Origin: Cotesia glomerata | Lineage: Eukaryota > Arthropoda > Insecta > Hymenoptera > Braconidae | Length of the DNA stretch: 64,000 nucleotides | NCBI RefSeq assembly: GCF_020080835.1 | Contig: NC_058162.1 | Location: 12,732,612 to 12,796,611 of the forward strand | Reading direction: 5' to 3' | Part shown: one piece after another, positions 10,521 to 21,440 of the stretch | How the letters are laid out: the number at the start of each line of letters is the position of its first letter | Numbering within the stretch: the first letter of the stretch is position 1 | The notes under the pieces: model-generated | Seen by the model: only the letters and a program-made list of their open reading frames with translations | What the model was told of the DNA's origin: nothing | Databases searched by the model: none | Translations under genes and position numbers: made by a program

Positions 10521-10804
10521 GATAGATAAAGAAAATCTATTCGGTATCAAACCGACTGTCGATAACATAGATCACCAATTGACATCAAACTTACCTCAAA
10601 TCGATAAATAAACTTTAATACCTCCATTTCATCTCACCAGAGCGGCGTAAGTATTGATCTTTCTCGCATATACTTATACCACAAGTCATTTGAATATATA
10701 TAAAATTCATCATCGCATCAAATAAGTGCATATCACATCAACACCAAAGCTGATACACACAGCCAAAAGGTATCAGCTCTGCTGTTGGGGTGGTAGCATT
10801 TTGA

Positions 10805-11130
10805 CCTCAACGAAATCAATCAACAAATCGATGATAATCCCCCCAACAGTCGGTAAAAATCAATCACCAAATCGATGATAATCCCCCAACAGTCGGAAAA
10901 AAAACCGACCAACAAATCGATGATAATCCCCCAACAGTCGGTAAAAATCAATCACCAAATCGATGATAATCCCCCAACAGTCGGTAAAAACCAACCAACA
11001 AATCGATGATAATCCCCTAACAGTCGGTAAAAATCAATCACCAAATCGATGATAATCCCCCAAACAGTCGGTAAAAACCGACCAACAAATCGATGATAAT
11101 CCCCTAACAGTCGGTAAGCAGAGCACAAAA
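10805..11130. repeat. 44-bp tandem array
   Basis: About seven units of CAAATCGATGATAATCCCCC followed by AACAGTCGGTAAAAA and a variable linker. Related single motifs (CAGTCGGTA, CCGTCGATAA) continue to about 11220. The array looks like a terminal region of the polymerase B element; no counterpart was found left of 1780. Confidence 0.85.
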
Positions 11131-11246
11131 ACCCACCATCGGTATCGCAAAAACTCCACAAACAACCGTCGATAAGGCAGAAACCCAATGCCGGTACTGC
11201 AGAAATCTACTTTATCGGGGCATCAAACCGACCTTGTTTAGCTACT

Positions 11247-11529
11247 ACATAGATTGTATTTTTGAGCTAGGAGAGCTCAAAAACATCATTACTGCAGTTT
11301 TATGCACCTAGGTATGGAATTAGCGGGAAGTTGCACGGATGACCTTCAGGGTCTACCGTTTTTCTATTTTTTTCTCTTTTTTTGCAATTTCTCGAAATCT
11401 ACCGGTCCGAAATTGTTCCAACTCATGAAAAATCTAAGTTTGGCGAAACCTTTTCGAATGACACCAACTGCGATAAAATCGTTCAAGCCGTTCAAAAGTT
11501 ATAAGAGGTTTACATACACACACACACAT
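11247..11529. repeat. Family A repeat fragment ending in CA tract
   Basis: Carries the family hallmarks GAGCTAGGAGAGCTCAAAAA and GGAATTAGCGGGAAGTTGCA, then switches to the inverted orientation (CGTTCAAAAGTTATAAGAGG) and ends in a short CA run. The CA run is the insertion point of the hAT-like element that follows. Confidence 0.7.
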
Positions 11530-12499
11530 TAGGGTGTTTCAAAAAAAGACGAATTTTTTTTTTTTCTTTTGGTGTCTAAAAATTGATAGTATACCTAAAA
11601 ACAAAAATTTTGGCGCCCATGTGAGCTCTTAATATGAATAGTAAGATTTGCCTGTATCCATTTCTTTATTTTCCATTTAAATAACACGGGAAAAATTTTT
11701 TTTAATTTTTTAATTTTTATTACTTTGGAACGGTTCATCGTAACAACAATCTGAAAAATGATATTAGTAGGAAATTTTACGCTCTACAAAAAACGTTTAT
11801 AGACCAAAGTTCCTCAGATTAACGGCTTCAAAGATATCCGCGGTCAAAGATAACACTAATAAAAAATTTCAAATATTTTCCAATAAAATTACAAAAAAAA
11901 TATCACATGCTATATTTTTATTATTTTTTATGTTAAATTACTTCAATTACGTTAACCTGAGACTGTAAACTTTTTTTTTTTACTAATTAATTCAATACTT
12001 AACTCACGAAATGCACTAATATATAAATATAAACGTTAAAAATGTCACATAAATGATTTTTTGGTCTTTCTTATAACAAATTTATTTTATATTTTATAAA
12101 ATTTATAAATTTTTGTAAGAGGAAAATGTAAAGTTCCTTATTACACAAACTCACCAAACACTCATCATTGCATATTATTCAAAATAATATGAAAATTTTG
12201 TAAATACGTTAAATCAATTAAATCTACTATAAAACTTGATCAAATGTTTTTTATTTGAAAAATATCAACAGAGCTTTATTTAGCTCTATCGGTACAGAGT
12301 ATTATACTCATTTAATTTGAGTGTTGTAGCTAATAAGCTCTGTGTTGGTAAGCCTGGTTGTTCGGTACTAACTTCATTTAGTTGCTTTGCTCTCAACGCT
12401 TTACTATATCCTCTCGTTATTGTCTTTGTTCATTGATACTGACTGTTTTTTCAATCCGTTATATTATTAATTTAATTAGTTATAAATTTTGTGACTATA

Positions 12500-15400
12500 A
12501 TGGTGAAAACAGTGTACTTGATTGGTGATGTGTTAAGTGAATTAGTTGGAAAAAAATTACCCTCTCTGAAAGAGGTTATGTCGCTTTTATTTTATTATCT
12601 TGATACGAAAAATTTTTCAGTTAAAGAAAGTATATCAATCACTATCGACAAAGTTTTTGAAATTTGGTGTGCGGCACAAATCCCGACAAGAGAGAAAAGA
12701 TCTGCTTTTTTGAAACTAATCTCAAATCACAATCGATGGAAGAATTTACAAAAAAACCCGTAAAATGAAAAAGTCAAAGTCTCAAAAAAAAAAGGAATCC
12801 GTTTTTCAGGATGAATTAAATAAACTATTTGATGTAGCTCATGCGGATGTTTTAAATATACTGGACAAAGAAAAAAGATTATTTTATTTGGGACAAAAAT
12901 CTTCCAGTCGACGTGGTTTTATTTCATATAATTCTCAACCAATTTTAGAAGATGTCGAAGACATGGATGTTGATATCAGCAATTATGATAATAATAACAA
13001 TAATAGTGATAATAATAGTGAAGAGAACATTGATAGCAATGATAAAAACTATAATAATAATGGTAATGATAGTAATTATAATGTCGGAGAGTTTGATAAC
13101 GACAATGTCAACTATTATTGTGCAGTTGAGACTGATGATGTTGCTAATCATAAAATATCAAGTCATCCATCTCAATTATCCCAGAAATCTTTGGAAAGTA
13201 ATATTTCTCGTATAATCTCTGATTATGAAGATGAAATGCCAAAACAACAAGTTCCAAAAATTGATATAATGACACCAGAACTTGCTGCGGCTTTGGATAG
13301 AGCTAACGTGACTAGTAGGATGGCGACTTACATTATTGCTGCTTTATTATCTTGCTTGAACATTGATTGTGCAAGCGTAAACTTTAGTCATGTGACTATT
13401 CACCGAGCAAGGGAAAAATTCCGGAAAGAAGCGGCGTTAAATCTGAAGACTAATCTGGAAACTGACAATTATGTACTACATTTTGATGGAAAACTGTTAT
13501 CAGATATTACAGGTACAGAACAAGTTGACCGGCTTCCGATTATTTTATCATCATCAGGTAAATTTCAACTGTTAGGAGTTCCTAAACTAGAATCTGGGAC
13601 TGGACAAAACCAAGCTTCAGCTATTATTAAAACAGTAAAACAATGGGATATTAATACTGACAACATCAAAGCATTGTGTTCTGATACTACGGAGTCAAAT
13701 ACGGGTAAATAATTTATTAATAAAAAAAATATAACATGGTTGATTACCGTAATGTTTAAATGCTAAATCAAATCAGATTTTTAGTATTAACCATTAATTT
13801 CCAAGTTATGAGTTATTTTTTTTTTCAAATTGAAAAGATTTCTCCGTACTACTCTAAAAAATCGATACTTCACTAGCAATTCTCATTTTATTTTTTCAGG
13901 AATCAGAAATGGTGCGTGTGTATTAGTAGAAAAGGCTCTTAGTAGAAAACTGTTGTACTTGCCATGCCGACACCATATTTTTGAAATTGTTCTTCGAAGT
14001 GCATTTGAAGTATACTGGCCTGCTTCGTCTGGCCCAAACGTTCCAATTTATCAGAGATTTAAAAAGAAGTGGGATGAAATTGACCAATCAAACTTTACGG
14101 CTGGTATTTGTGACAAAAAAGTTTTGGAAGTAATAACACCAATCAAAGATGAGATTTTGAAATTCGTTAATAATCAAATAGAAGTAAAATTTTTTAATCC
14201 AGCGCTGAAGAATTATTAACTGATGTTAAAGTGGAAAAGAAAAATGTATAAAGTTCAGTATAATTGAGAAGCTGATTTTCAAAAGGGTATCTTTTCATAT
14301 TTTAAAATACCAGTTTTCTGAACTTTTAAATACTAATTACTTTGAGAATTATGAACATTTATAAATGAAAATCGAATTGCAGCTTCATAACCGATTGCAC
14401 TTTATAGCTAAATTAAAAAAAGTTCAATACAAATATTTATAATTAAAGATAACTAGTTTTTTGTCTCGATTAATCAAAAATCAAAAGATACCCTTTTGAA
14501 AATAAGCTCCTCAATTATCAATTTTACTCTGATTAATTAACTTGCCGTCGTGATTAAAAATATTGAAAATCAGTTTCACATGACTGTTATACTTTCAATC
14601 ATCTTTAACGATTAAAATTGCGTTTGTAAAATATTTTACAACTTTTACCTCACATCAGTTAATAATAATTATTCTTCTCAACTTTGAAATTGCGATATAA
14701 TCAATTTCATTTTGACTTATAACTTTTTTTGTAGATGGATCATTGTCGAGACGATTACCGTGAACTTCTGGAATTATCATTAATATTTTTGGGTACTACT
14801 ACCACAAATATTACATTTAAGCATCCTGGAGCGGTCCATCATGCAAGGTGGATGGCTAAAGCAATATATAGTTTAAAAATTTTTTTATTCAGAAATGAAT
14901 TTAATCTTACTAAATCGGAAATAGATGGATTGCGAGAACTTTGTTTATTTATCATAATATTCTATTTAAAAGCTTGGTTCACTGCGCCGTGTGCTATAAC
15001 AGCACCTAATAATGATTTAACTTTGATTAAAGAATTAATTTCATATGAAAGATTTAATAATAGTCTTTCACAGACATGCTCACAAAAATTAGCCGATCAC
15101 TTGTGGTATTTAAACAACGAGCTGTCTGTTTTATCTCTCTTTGATAAAAATGTTTCAGTTGGAACAAAAAAAAGAATAGTTCATGCTCTTAAAAACTGTA
15201 AAGCCAATGAAACTACAACAAATCGCTTTATAATAGATAAGAAAAATTTAGAGTCATTATTAAATAAAGATCTTAGTCAATTTATGTCTATGAGATCGAT
15301 TAATATTTGAATCGTTTGATTTGTCGTATGAGTTCATTGATGAGGATGTTACTTTGTGGCCTCAGAATCCGAATTTCTTAGAAAACTTGGAGTATTTCGG

Positions 15401-15569
15401 GAAACTTCAAGTTGTGAATGATGTAGCAGAACGCGGCGTGGCATTGATAGAGCAGTATAATCGATGCTTAACGAAAGATGAAGAACAGCTTCAATATTTG
15501 TTGCAAGTAGTGACAGAACATAGAAAACAATATCCTAATTGCAATAAAAGTAATTTTATAAAACTGTAA
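12500..15569 (+). pseudogene. Transposase-like gene of the hAT-like element (multi-exon, frameshifted)
   Basis: The frames at 12500-12763, 12765-13712, 13888-14219, 14735-15310 and 15321-15569 form one protein. It contains DELNKLFDVAHADVLNI, an Asn/Asp-rich linker, YVLHFDGKLLSD, PIILSSSGKFQLLGVPKLES, ALCSDTTESNTG, NGACVLVEKAL, LPCRHHIFEI, GAVHHARWMAKAIYSLK, YLKAWFTAP and NDVAERGVALIEQYN. An intron is clear: donor G|GTAAAT at 13706 and acceptor TTTCAG before 13902, restoring TG-GIRNG in phase. A second intron (about 14220-14733) ends at TTTGTAG. The asparates in HFDGK and CSDTT are plausible DDE residues (inference). One-base shifts lie near 12750 (A-run) and 15300, and the end of the second exon (about 14215) also seems damaged. 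The family is widespread in arthropods but usually uncharacterised; I recognise it only by its motifs. Confidence 0.75.
14225..14530. repeat. Inverted repeat inside transposase intron
   Basis: GATTTTCAAAAGGGTATCTT near 14273 pairs with AAGATACCCTTTTGAAAAT near 14485, making a large hairpin. It may be a small MITE within the intron. Confidence 0.5.
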
Positions 15570-16226
15570 TATTTTCAAGTTGAAAAATTGTTGTAACAAG
15601 TTGTAAATATAGTTTTTGTTATAAAGAATTAATTGTTCAATTAAATTTCTTAATATTTAGTAAAAAAAATAAATTTGTTATAAAAGAGACCAAAAATCAT
15701 TTATAAGATATTTTTAACGTTTATATTTATATATTAGTGCATTTCGTGAGTTAAGTATTGAATTAATTAGAAAAAAAGTTTACAGTCTCAGGTTAACGGA
15801 ATTGAAGTAATTTAACATAAAAAATAATAAAAATATAGCATGTGATATTTTTTTTGTAATTTTATTGGAAAATATTTGAAATTTTTTATTAGTGTTATCT
15901 TTGACCGCGGATATCTTTGAAGCCGTTAATCTGAGGAACTTTGGTCTATAAACGTTTTTTGTAGAGCGTAAAATTTCCTACTAATATCATTTTTCAGATT
16001 GTTGTTACGATGAACCGTTCCAAAGTAATAAAAATTAAAAAATTAAAAAAAATTTTTCCCGTGTTATTTAAATGGAAAATAAAGAAATGGATACAGGCAA
16101 ATCTTACTATTGATATTAAGAGCTCACATGGGCGCCAAAATTTTTGTTTTTAGGTATACTATCAATTTTTAGACACCAAAAGAAAAAAAAAAAATTCGTC
16201 TTTTTTTGAAACACCCTAACACACAT

Positions 16227-17008
16227 ATACACCTGCGGCAGAGGAAAAACTGCTACCAGGCGCGTCTTCCCGTAGCAGACGGGAGAACGCTTGCTGTCCT
16301 TGGATGACACTAGGTCTCTTAGTTGATGAGGTACAGAGGGTAGGAGCCAAATAAAATACGCTCCCGTGGACAAAACTCCCCCCCCCCCCTTTAATGGGTT
16401 GGTCACACTAACTGACCTAGCAAGACGATCGTTTCCTGCTGTAACTGGGAGTGTCTGGAACCCGTGCCAATTATTTCCGACGACGCAGGCTACGGCTGAT
16501 GTGAACTTGCTCTGCCGAGGTGTAAGTTGCAGTAGCGGATCAGGAGCCAGCCACTTCGGGCCTTGATCAGGAAGTACGCAGCGAGTGTTAGAGATCGGAA
16601 TCTTCACCATCCCGAGCGAGTCTTGTCCGTCCGTGTATTCCGGGACTGGCTAAGTGTTGGCTAGGCCTCAGGAAACTTGGGTAGGAGTACTATCTCCGAG
16701 GGTACACCCGTTCCTAGTTATGACAACCCGCTCCACTCCGTACGATTTGCTGGTAAATCAAAAAGGATAAGTAATTTACAGGAAACAAACAAGAGTGGAA
16801 ATAGGCTTCATGCCGAACAAGCAGCGATTGAAGCAAGCGCTGAAATGAAGCGAACGCAAGTGCTGGAGCACCTTGAAAAGCTGACCATTGAGCTGCAAAA
16901 GTTTGTCCAAACTAAGGTCAATATCCACAAGGAGATAAAGACCAAGACAACCGGTGTAGTCAATGCTCTTGGAAGATTCAAGAATCTGGACGAGGAATGG
17001 CAGTCATA
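16227..17008 (+). mobile_element. R1-clade LINE copy L1: 5' end fragment
   Basis: Starts just after the CA tract and matches the 5' end of the full-length minus-strand copy at 37235 (shared AAACTGCTACC, ACGCGTC and CTCGCTGTCCTT-type phrases). It includes a poly-C run at 16377-16388 and the N-terminal part of ORF1. The copy stops abruptly at 17008, where family A sequence begins, so everything downstream of early ORF1 is missing. Confidence 0.75.
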
Positions 17009-17009
17009 A
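16677..17009 (+). pseudogene. LINE ORF1 N-terminal fragment (copy L1)
   Basis: From about residue 30 the frame matches the start of ORF1 in the full-length copy (36718-36482): LQETNKSGNRLHAEQAA, then a charged heptad-like helix (MKRTQVLEHLEKLTIELQKF, NIHKEIKTKTT) ending in RFKNLDEEW. The equivalent stretch in copy L4 reads RFKKLDKEW. This region is probably a coiled coil for ORF1 oligomerisation (inference). The residues before LQETNKS are 5' untranslated sequence read in frame. The stop after DEEWQS marks the truncation. No zinc knuckles remain. Confidence 0.7.
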
Positions 17010-17400
17010 AAGTGTTTATTTGGAATTACTCCAAATTTCCTAGTTTTATCAATCCAAACTTGAAGATTCTTTATGAAACTAAAAAAATTTCGTCAAATTC
17101 TGCCAACTGCGTGAAAATCGGTTGATTCATTCATAAGTTAGTGCGGTTTGAAAATTAAAAAAATATTGTTCTAAGAAACTTCCATCAGACTTTTGAGCTC
17201 GAAGAGCTCAAAAGCTTAGAAAAGCTATCTTTTCAATCTCGAAGAGCTTAAAATAACATAGATTGTATTTTTGAGCTAGGAGAGTTCAAAAATATCATTA
17301 CTGCAGTTTTATGCACCTAGGTATGGAATTAGCGGGAAGTTGCATGGATGGCTTTCAGGGTCTACCGTTTTTCTAATTTTTTTATTTTTTGAACATAATC
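17009..17400 (+). repeat. Family A repeat
   Basis: Contains the modules GTGAAAATCGGTTGATTCAT, TTTTGAGCTCGAAGAGCTCA and GGAATTAGCGGGAAGTTGCA, ending in the CTACCGTTTTTCTAATTTTT terminus seen in other plus-oriented copies. Confidence 0.75.
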
Positions 17401-17870
17401 TTGCATCCTTAAAATAAGTCATCCTCAACGCATGATAGAATTTGTTAATTGTCTTTTTTTTACTTCATTTAAAGTTGTTGACGCCACTTGTCGTCTTATT
17501 AACATGGGAATAATTTGTAATTTGAGTTTGAGAACTATTAATGTGCAGAAATTCGTAAGTAAATAAGTATTCGAAAGAATGAAAAAAAATTGATGTTCTC
17601 ATGAAATTATTTATAATTTTTGTAGAAAATGAATATCTGTTTGAATTATTTGAGGTTAAAAACTGTAATTGAAATGAAGAAACAAAAAAAATATATTATG
17701 TGTTAAAATCATATAAAATTATATAATGCGTTAAGCCTGACTTGAAAATTATGTCTAAAAAATAAAAAAAACGTTGAAATGAATTTATTATTTAATATTT
17801 TCACGTCGTACATTTGATTTTTAAATACTGAAAATGACAATTTTATGTATCTGCATAATTTTACCTTTTA
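17401..17870. other. AT-rich unassigned stretch
   Basis: No open frame or recognisable repeat; A/T homopolymers only. Confidence 0.4.
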
Positions 17871-17879
17871 TAGAAGTTG

Positions 17880-18360
17880 CAAAAAACAAAAAAAAAAATT
17901 TTTTTTGAAATTCAAAATTTTTTTTTTTAAATTCAAAAATTCATATTTTTGAAAAAAAACCCCTATCCAAAAATTTCAGGATCTTTTAAGATCAGTACAA
18001 GGTATCATACAAAAAAAATTAAGCCAAAACTTTAATGGCAGTCTTCATTTTTGACGATGTTCAAAACTTCAAAATCTGACAAATTTGGCATTTTTCAAAA
18101 TTTTTTTCTATAGCCCCAAGTGCCTTCTTTTAAACAACCGAAAGACCATTTCTGTATCTATAATAGCATCCGAGATATTGCAAATCAAAATTTAAAAACT
18201 GAAAAAATCGCGAAGTTTTGAATTCGCATATCATTTGAAAAAAATTTTTCTATTATTTTTCTTTGGCAGAAATTTGTTGTATGATAAAAGAAAACTTCTG
18301 ACCAAACTTCATCCAAATCGAAAGGGGTCGATTCCAACTATTGGTCGATTTGACATGGAA
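17880..18360 (+). repeat. Inverted-repeat element X arm (third copy)
   Basis: Closely resembles 52990-53480 along its length: poly-A/T start, TTTCAGGATCTTTTAAGATC-type phrase, CCAAACTTCATCCAAATCG and the end phrase GGTCGATTTGACATGG. It ends next to a TA microsatellite. No coding sequence. Confidence 0.7.
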
Positions 18361-18374
18361 TGACCCACATGCAA

Positions 18375-18375
<1 letters not shown>

Positions 18376-18423
<48 letters not shown>

Positions 18424-18424
18424 T
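18376..18424. repeat. (TA)n microsatellite
   Basis: About 45 bases of TA with short ACAT edges. Confidence 0.9.
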
Positions 18425-18499
18425 GCATCTACACTTATTTCTACTAGCAATCAAGGTAACTTGGTATAGCTTGGGCACCGCCCGAAAAAGAAGGTGCGT

Positions 18500-19482
18500 A
18501 AGAAGAGTCCAATTACCTTACAAGCGGATGCTTCCTCTAAATTGATGATGCAGCTGTCTCGCGGCTAGCTGTAGTCGTTGTGCCGGAAATATAGATGATA
18601 AAAAAAAAATTTTCACTGTCTTCGATCGAGAAGTGTTGTTTTAAGTGTCCGAAATCTCACCACTGCCACCAAAAATCTATCTGTATTGTCCGAAATAATA
18701 ATAATAAGTTTTTATTTAAATAGCGTAGTTCCAAAAAAAAGGCTCGAACATAACAAGTTGATTTTTCCTTACAGAAATCTGCAAGAATTTTATATCTTTG
18801 TGGATTTGCGAACACGGCCCGGATCGGCTCTTGTTGTCGACAGGAAAAATGATGTAAATTTGAAGGGAACAGGACACTTACACTAATAAAATTAAAACAA
18901 TCAATAATTCGGGTTCTCACTGTTATATTGTACTTAAAAACAATTTCACTCAGTTCTAGTTTAACAAAATAAAGAGTTCGTAAACGGAGTAGCGACTTCA
19001 GCAAACAATCACTATGTTCGCCGTAAAATATAAACTAATAATTTTGATAAGGAACCGTATCACTCAATACAACGGGGCTCTTGATACAAACTCAAGGGCA
19101 TTCTAACGCATAAGGAGAAAATACAAATTTAGGAAATCAAAAAAGGGTAATTGGGAGAAAAATTAGATTTAAGCCGATACGTGTCGAGGTATAGGACCCA
19201 CTCGGGTTCAACAAGAATAACTGCTTCTTGCTTCAATAATAATTTGAAATAAACACCGATCCGTTGTTTCTCAGAGTTTTAAAAGATTTGGTAAATCATG
19301 ACTCCGGAAGGGAGTCTGATTTTCTGATTGGTCAGGAAGGTGAATTTTAGTAAGACGTGGCGGCGTCTAAACCGCGTAGCGTCTGTAATGAGTGAAGCGG
19401 GCCCAAATTTTGCAAGCACTGCAATTTGCAGCGCGAAAAAGGAGACCCTAGCTTATATCATGCAACGCTGGATATAACAGAT
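18500..19482 (-). mobile_element. LTR-retrotransposon fragment: LTR plus primer-binding-like leader
   Basis: On the minus strand a sequence beginning TGTTATATCCAGCG (19482) runs to about 18697 (ACAATACA). It is soon followed by GGTGGCAGTGGTGAGATTTC, which resembles the primer-binding leader of Gypsy-like elements. No partner LTR or target duplication was found and no coding sequence follows, so this is a remnant. The left boundary is approximate. Confidence 0.4.
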
Positions 19483-20184
19483 CAAATCAGATCAAGCTTA
19501 ATGAATGTATGTAATCATAAATGTGATATGGATAGATCTAATTAGATCTGCTCTGATCAGAGCAAATCTACTTAGGTACAACTTTTTATCCTTTATGTTC
19601 TAATAAATAGCTCTTACAAATGCACTAACTTTGATCACGTTTTTATCATTTAATACAAATTATTACCAGATGTTATTGTTTCCATAGAAACTTTAGGTAT
19701 TCTTCTTTACAATCACGCGCATTAAACCTGGTGTTAAGTAATTTATTTATTTGTAACTAATAGGGCCAGGAAGTTGGCATTTTTGCTTTATTCAAATTTA
19801 AGGTTAAACATATGAATGTTCATTTAAAAAACTGCGAAAGTCCTGTTAATTAATCATCAAAATTGTTAAAGATCAAGAATTTTCAATTTTCAAACATTTA
19901 TAACTCAGAAACTATCAACTAACGTCAAATTTTAGAAAAGTAATTTTTAACTTTAAATTGCCTAAAATATTGAAAAAAAAAAATATCCGATTTAAAAAAA
20001 AATTATTTCTTAAATAATTGATTAAACAAATAGCTATAAACAATAGATGGCCCGGGATTTCACGAAAATAACTGCGATATTCGGTTTTAACGGGTCAAAA
20101 TACACAAAGTAATCATATTTTGTACGTCGACCTCAAAATTTTACGAAAAGATAATACAGCGCCTACACTATTATCTGAAGAGTG

Positions 20185-20262
20185 ACTCAGTCAGGTACTT
20201 CTAGTAGCTGAATGGTACGCTCTAGGACTGACATACAGGAGGACCCAGGTTTGAATTCCTAA
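20185..20262 (+). repeat. tRNA-like sequence (A-box/B-box)
   Basis: TAGCTGAATGGTACGC resembles an A-box and GGTTTGAATTCCT a B-box at tRNA spacing. The acceptor stem does not pair convincingly, so it is tRNA-derived rather than a functional tRNA gene. Confidence 0.5.
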
Positions 20263-20599
20263 CATCGCAAATTGTTTATCAACGATAATACGACTTTAAA
20301 TCACGGAAAATTGATATAAAATACATAATTCCTAATTTGCAAGTGAAAATGAAATAAATTTTACTATTATTATATTATTATTATGAGTTTTACTTGTATA
20401 CCGTTTTCTGGTTTTTACAAGGTTTCTTTCCGCTCTATATTATCAACACAATTTTTCAACCCTTTTTTATTATCAACATATTCTCCACTCTTTTTATAAT
20501 CAACATGTTCTCCACTTTTTATTATCTACATGTTCTCCACTTTTTTATAATCAACATAATTTTCGCACAAATAATTTTCATTCCAATGCGGGTGTGGAC

Positions 20600-20846
20600 C
20601 GACTTGTGCTTTCTGTACTGCATTTACCCTATTCCTCACCCCTTTCTATCGGTTGTTGGAATAGTGGCGATAAGGAAACCACAGAGAAAACCCATGCCAG
20701 TACAGGTCGGCTACCGGAGCGACCCCCGACGGTTGGTGTTGTAACTATTCGCATAACCGTCGGGGCTCGAACCCTCGCCTCACGACATGATGCACGAACG
20801 AACTATGAGGATAATGACTTAGTCCGCTCGGCCATCATGCCGCAAT
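20600..20846 (-). mobile_element. tRNA-derived SINE
   Basis: The minus strand reads GGCATGATGGCCGAGCGGAC (A-box, long type II tRNA head) and, after a variable loop, GAGGGTTCGAGCCCCGACGG (B-box), followed by a tail with AACCGTCGG-type complementarity. The long-arm layout recalls Ser/Leu tRNAs. An extra body of about 150 bases continues past the tRNA-like head, as in SINEs. Confidence 0.65.
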
Positions 20847-20992
20847 AAATTTTACTATTATTTTTATTTTATAATTTTTTTTTATAAATTAATTCTGTAT
20901 CAATTGAACCAGATCTCAACAGATCAGATTTGATCTAATCTGCTCAGATCTGATGAATTTGATCAGAGCAGATCTAAACATTTTTTCCCGGG

Positions 20993-21440
20993 TGAATCAA
21001 CCTATTTTCACGATGTTGGAGGCGATCGACGGAGTTTTTTGAGCTCTATAGAAAATTTAGAAAAAAGAAAATTGATCTGATGAAACATTTCGGAGTTATT
21101 ACAAAAAAACACTTATTTCGATTTTCTTCGACAACGATATCTCACGAACGCATCAACTGATTCTGACGCACTTGGTGGCGATCGATGCCGGTTTTCAAGG
21201 TTAAGAGCTGATTAGTTTTTGAGGTCGATCGGTTTAGCCAACTCGGGGATATTTTGAAAAAATGAAAAAAAAAACTTTTTTTTAACTTCTTGCTAAGAAA
21301 ATCGGGAAGTTATTGTTTTCACCCTGTTTAGCAAAAATCGAGTTCACATCAGATCTCGACGTTTTGAGGTCATTGGAAGCTTCCCTGACCACCCCCGCGA
21401 TGTTGTCACTATGTCTGTATGTGTGTGTGTGTGTGTGTGT
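20993..21440. repeat. Family A repeat ending in (TG)n
   Basis: Carries ACAACGATATCTCACGAACG, GAAGCTTCCCTGACC and AACTTCTTGCTAAGAAAA and ends in a 20-base TG tract. This is the insertion target of LINE copy L2. An inverted relative lies at 26017-26300. Confidence 0.7.

Larger units (their letters stand above)
11530..16218 (+). mobile_element. hAT-like transposon, full length with degraded transposase
   Basis: The termini TAGGGTGTTTC...GAAACACCCTA are flanked by the exact 8-bp duplication ACACACAT (11522-11529 and 16219-16226). The inverted repeats extend about 530-560 bases inward; for example the GGCGCCCATGTGAGCTC region pairs with its inverse near 16120, and the TTGGTCTTTC region near 12060 pairs with one near 15670. 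They are nearly identical, implying recent activity. The eight-base duplication and TAGGG terminus fit hAT. The interior encodes one transposase-like protein broken by a few frameshifts. Confidence 0.9.
19483..20992. mobile_element. Palindrome-flanked element with tRNA-like core (E1)
   Basis: Both ends carry dyads built on AGATCTGATC / GATCAGAGCAGATCT (19483-19570 and 20905-20975). The right end is CATTTTTTCCCGGG (20979-20992), identical to the right end of E2 at 61469-61482. Inside is a tRNA-like core (20185-20262), and a separate tRNA-derived SINE appears nested within it. The stretch 19570-20150 is AT-rich with no gene; 19755-19830 also resembles 46220-46290 inverted. Confidence 0.5.

Noticed and set aside
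10805..11130. CRISPR-like array
   Set aside because: Units are contiguous tandem repeats with diverged copies and no unique spacers, in a eukaryotic genome.
1780..11245. Complete Polinton/Maverick
   Set aside because: No integrase, packaging ATPase, protease or capsid frame is present on either strand; only the polymerase and one small gene.
12945..13215. Ile-rich frames overlapping the transposase linker
   Set aside because: They are shadows of the Asn/Asp-rich coding region in other frames.
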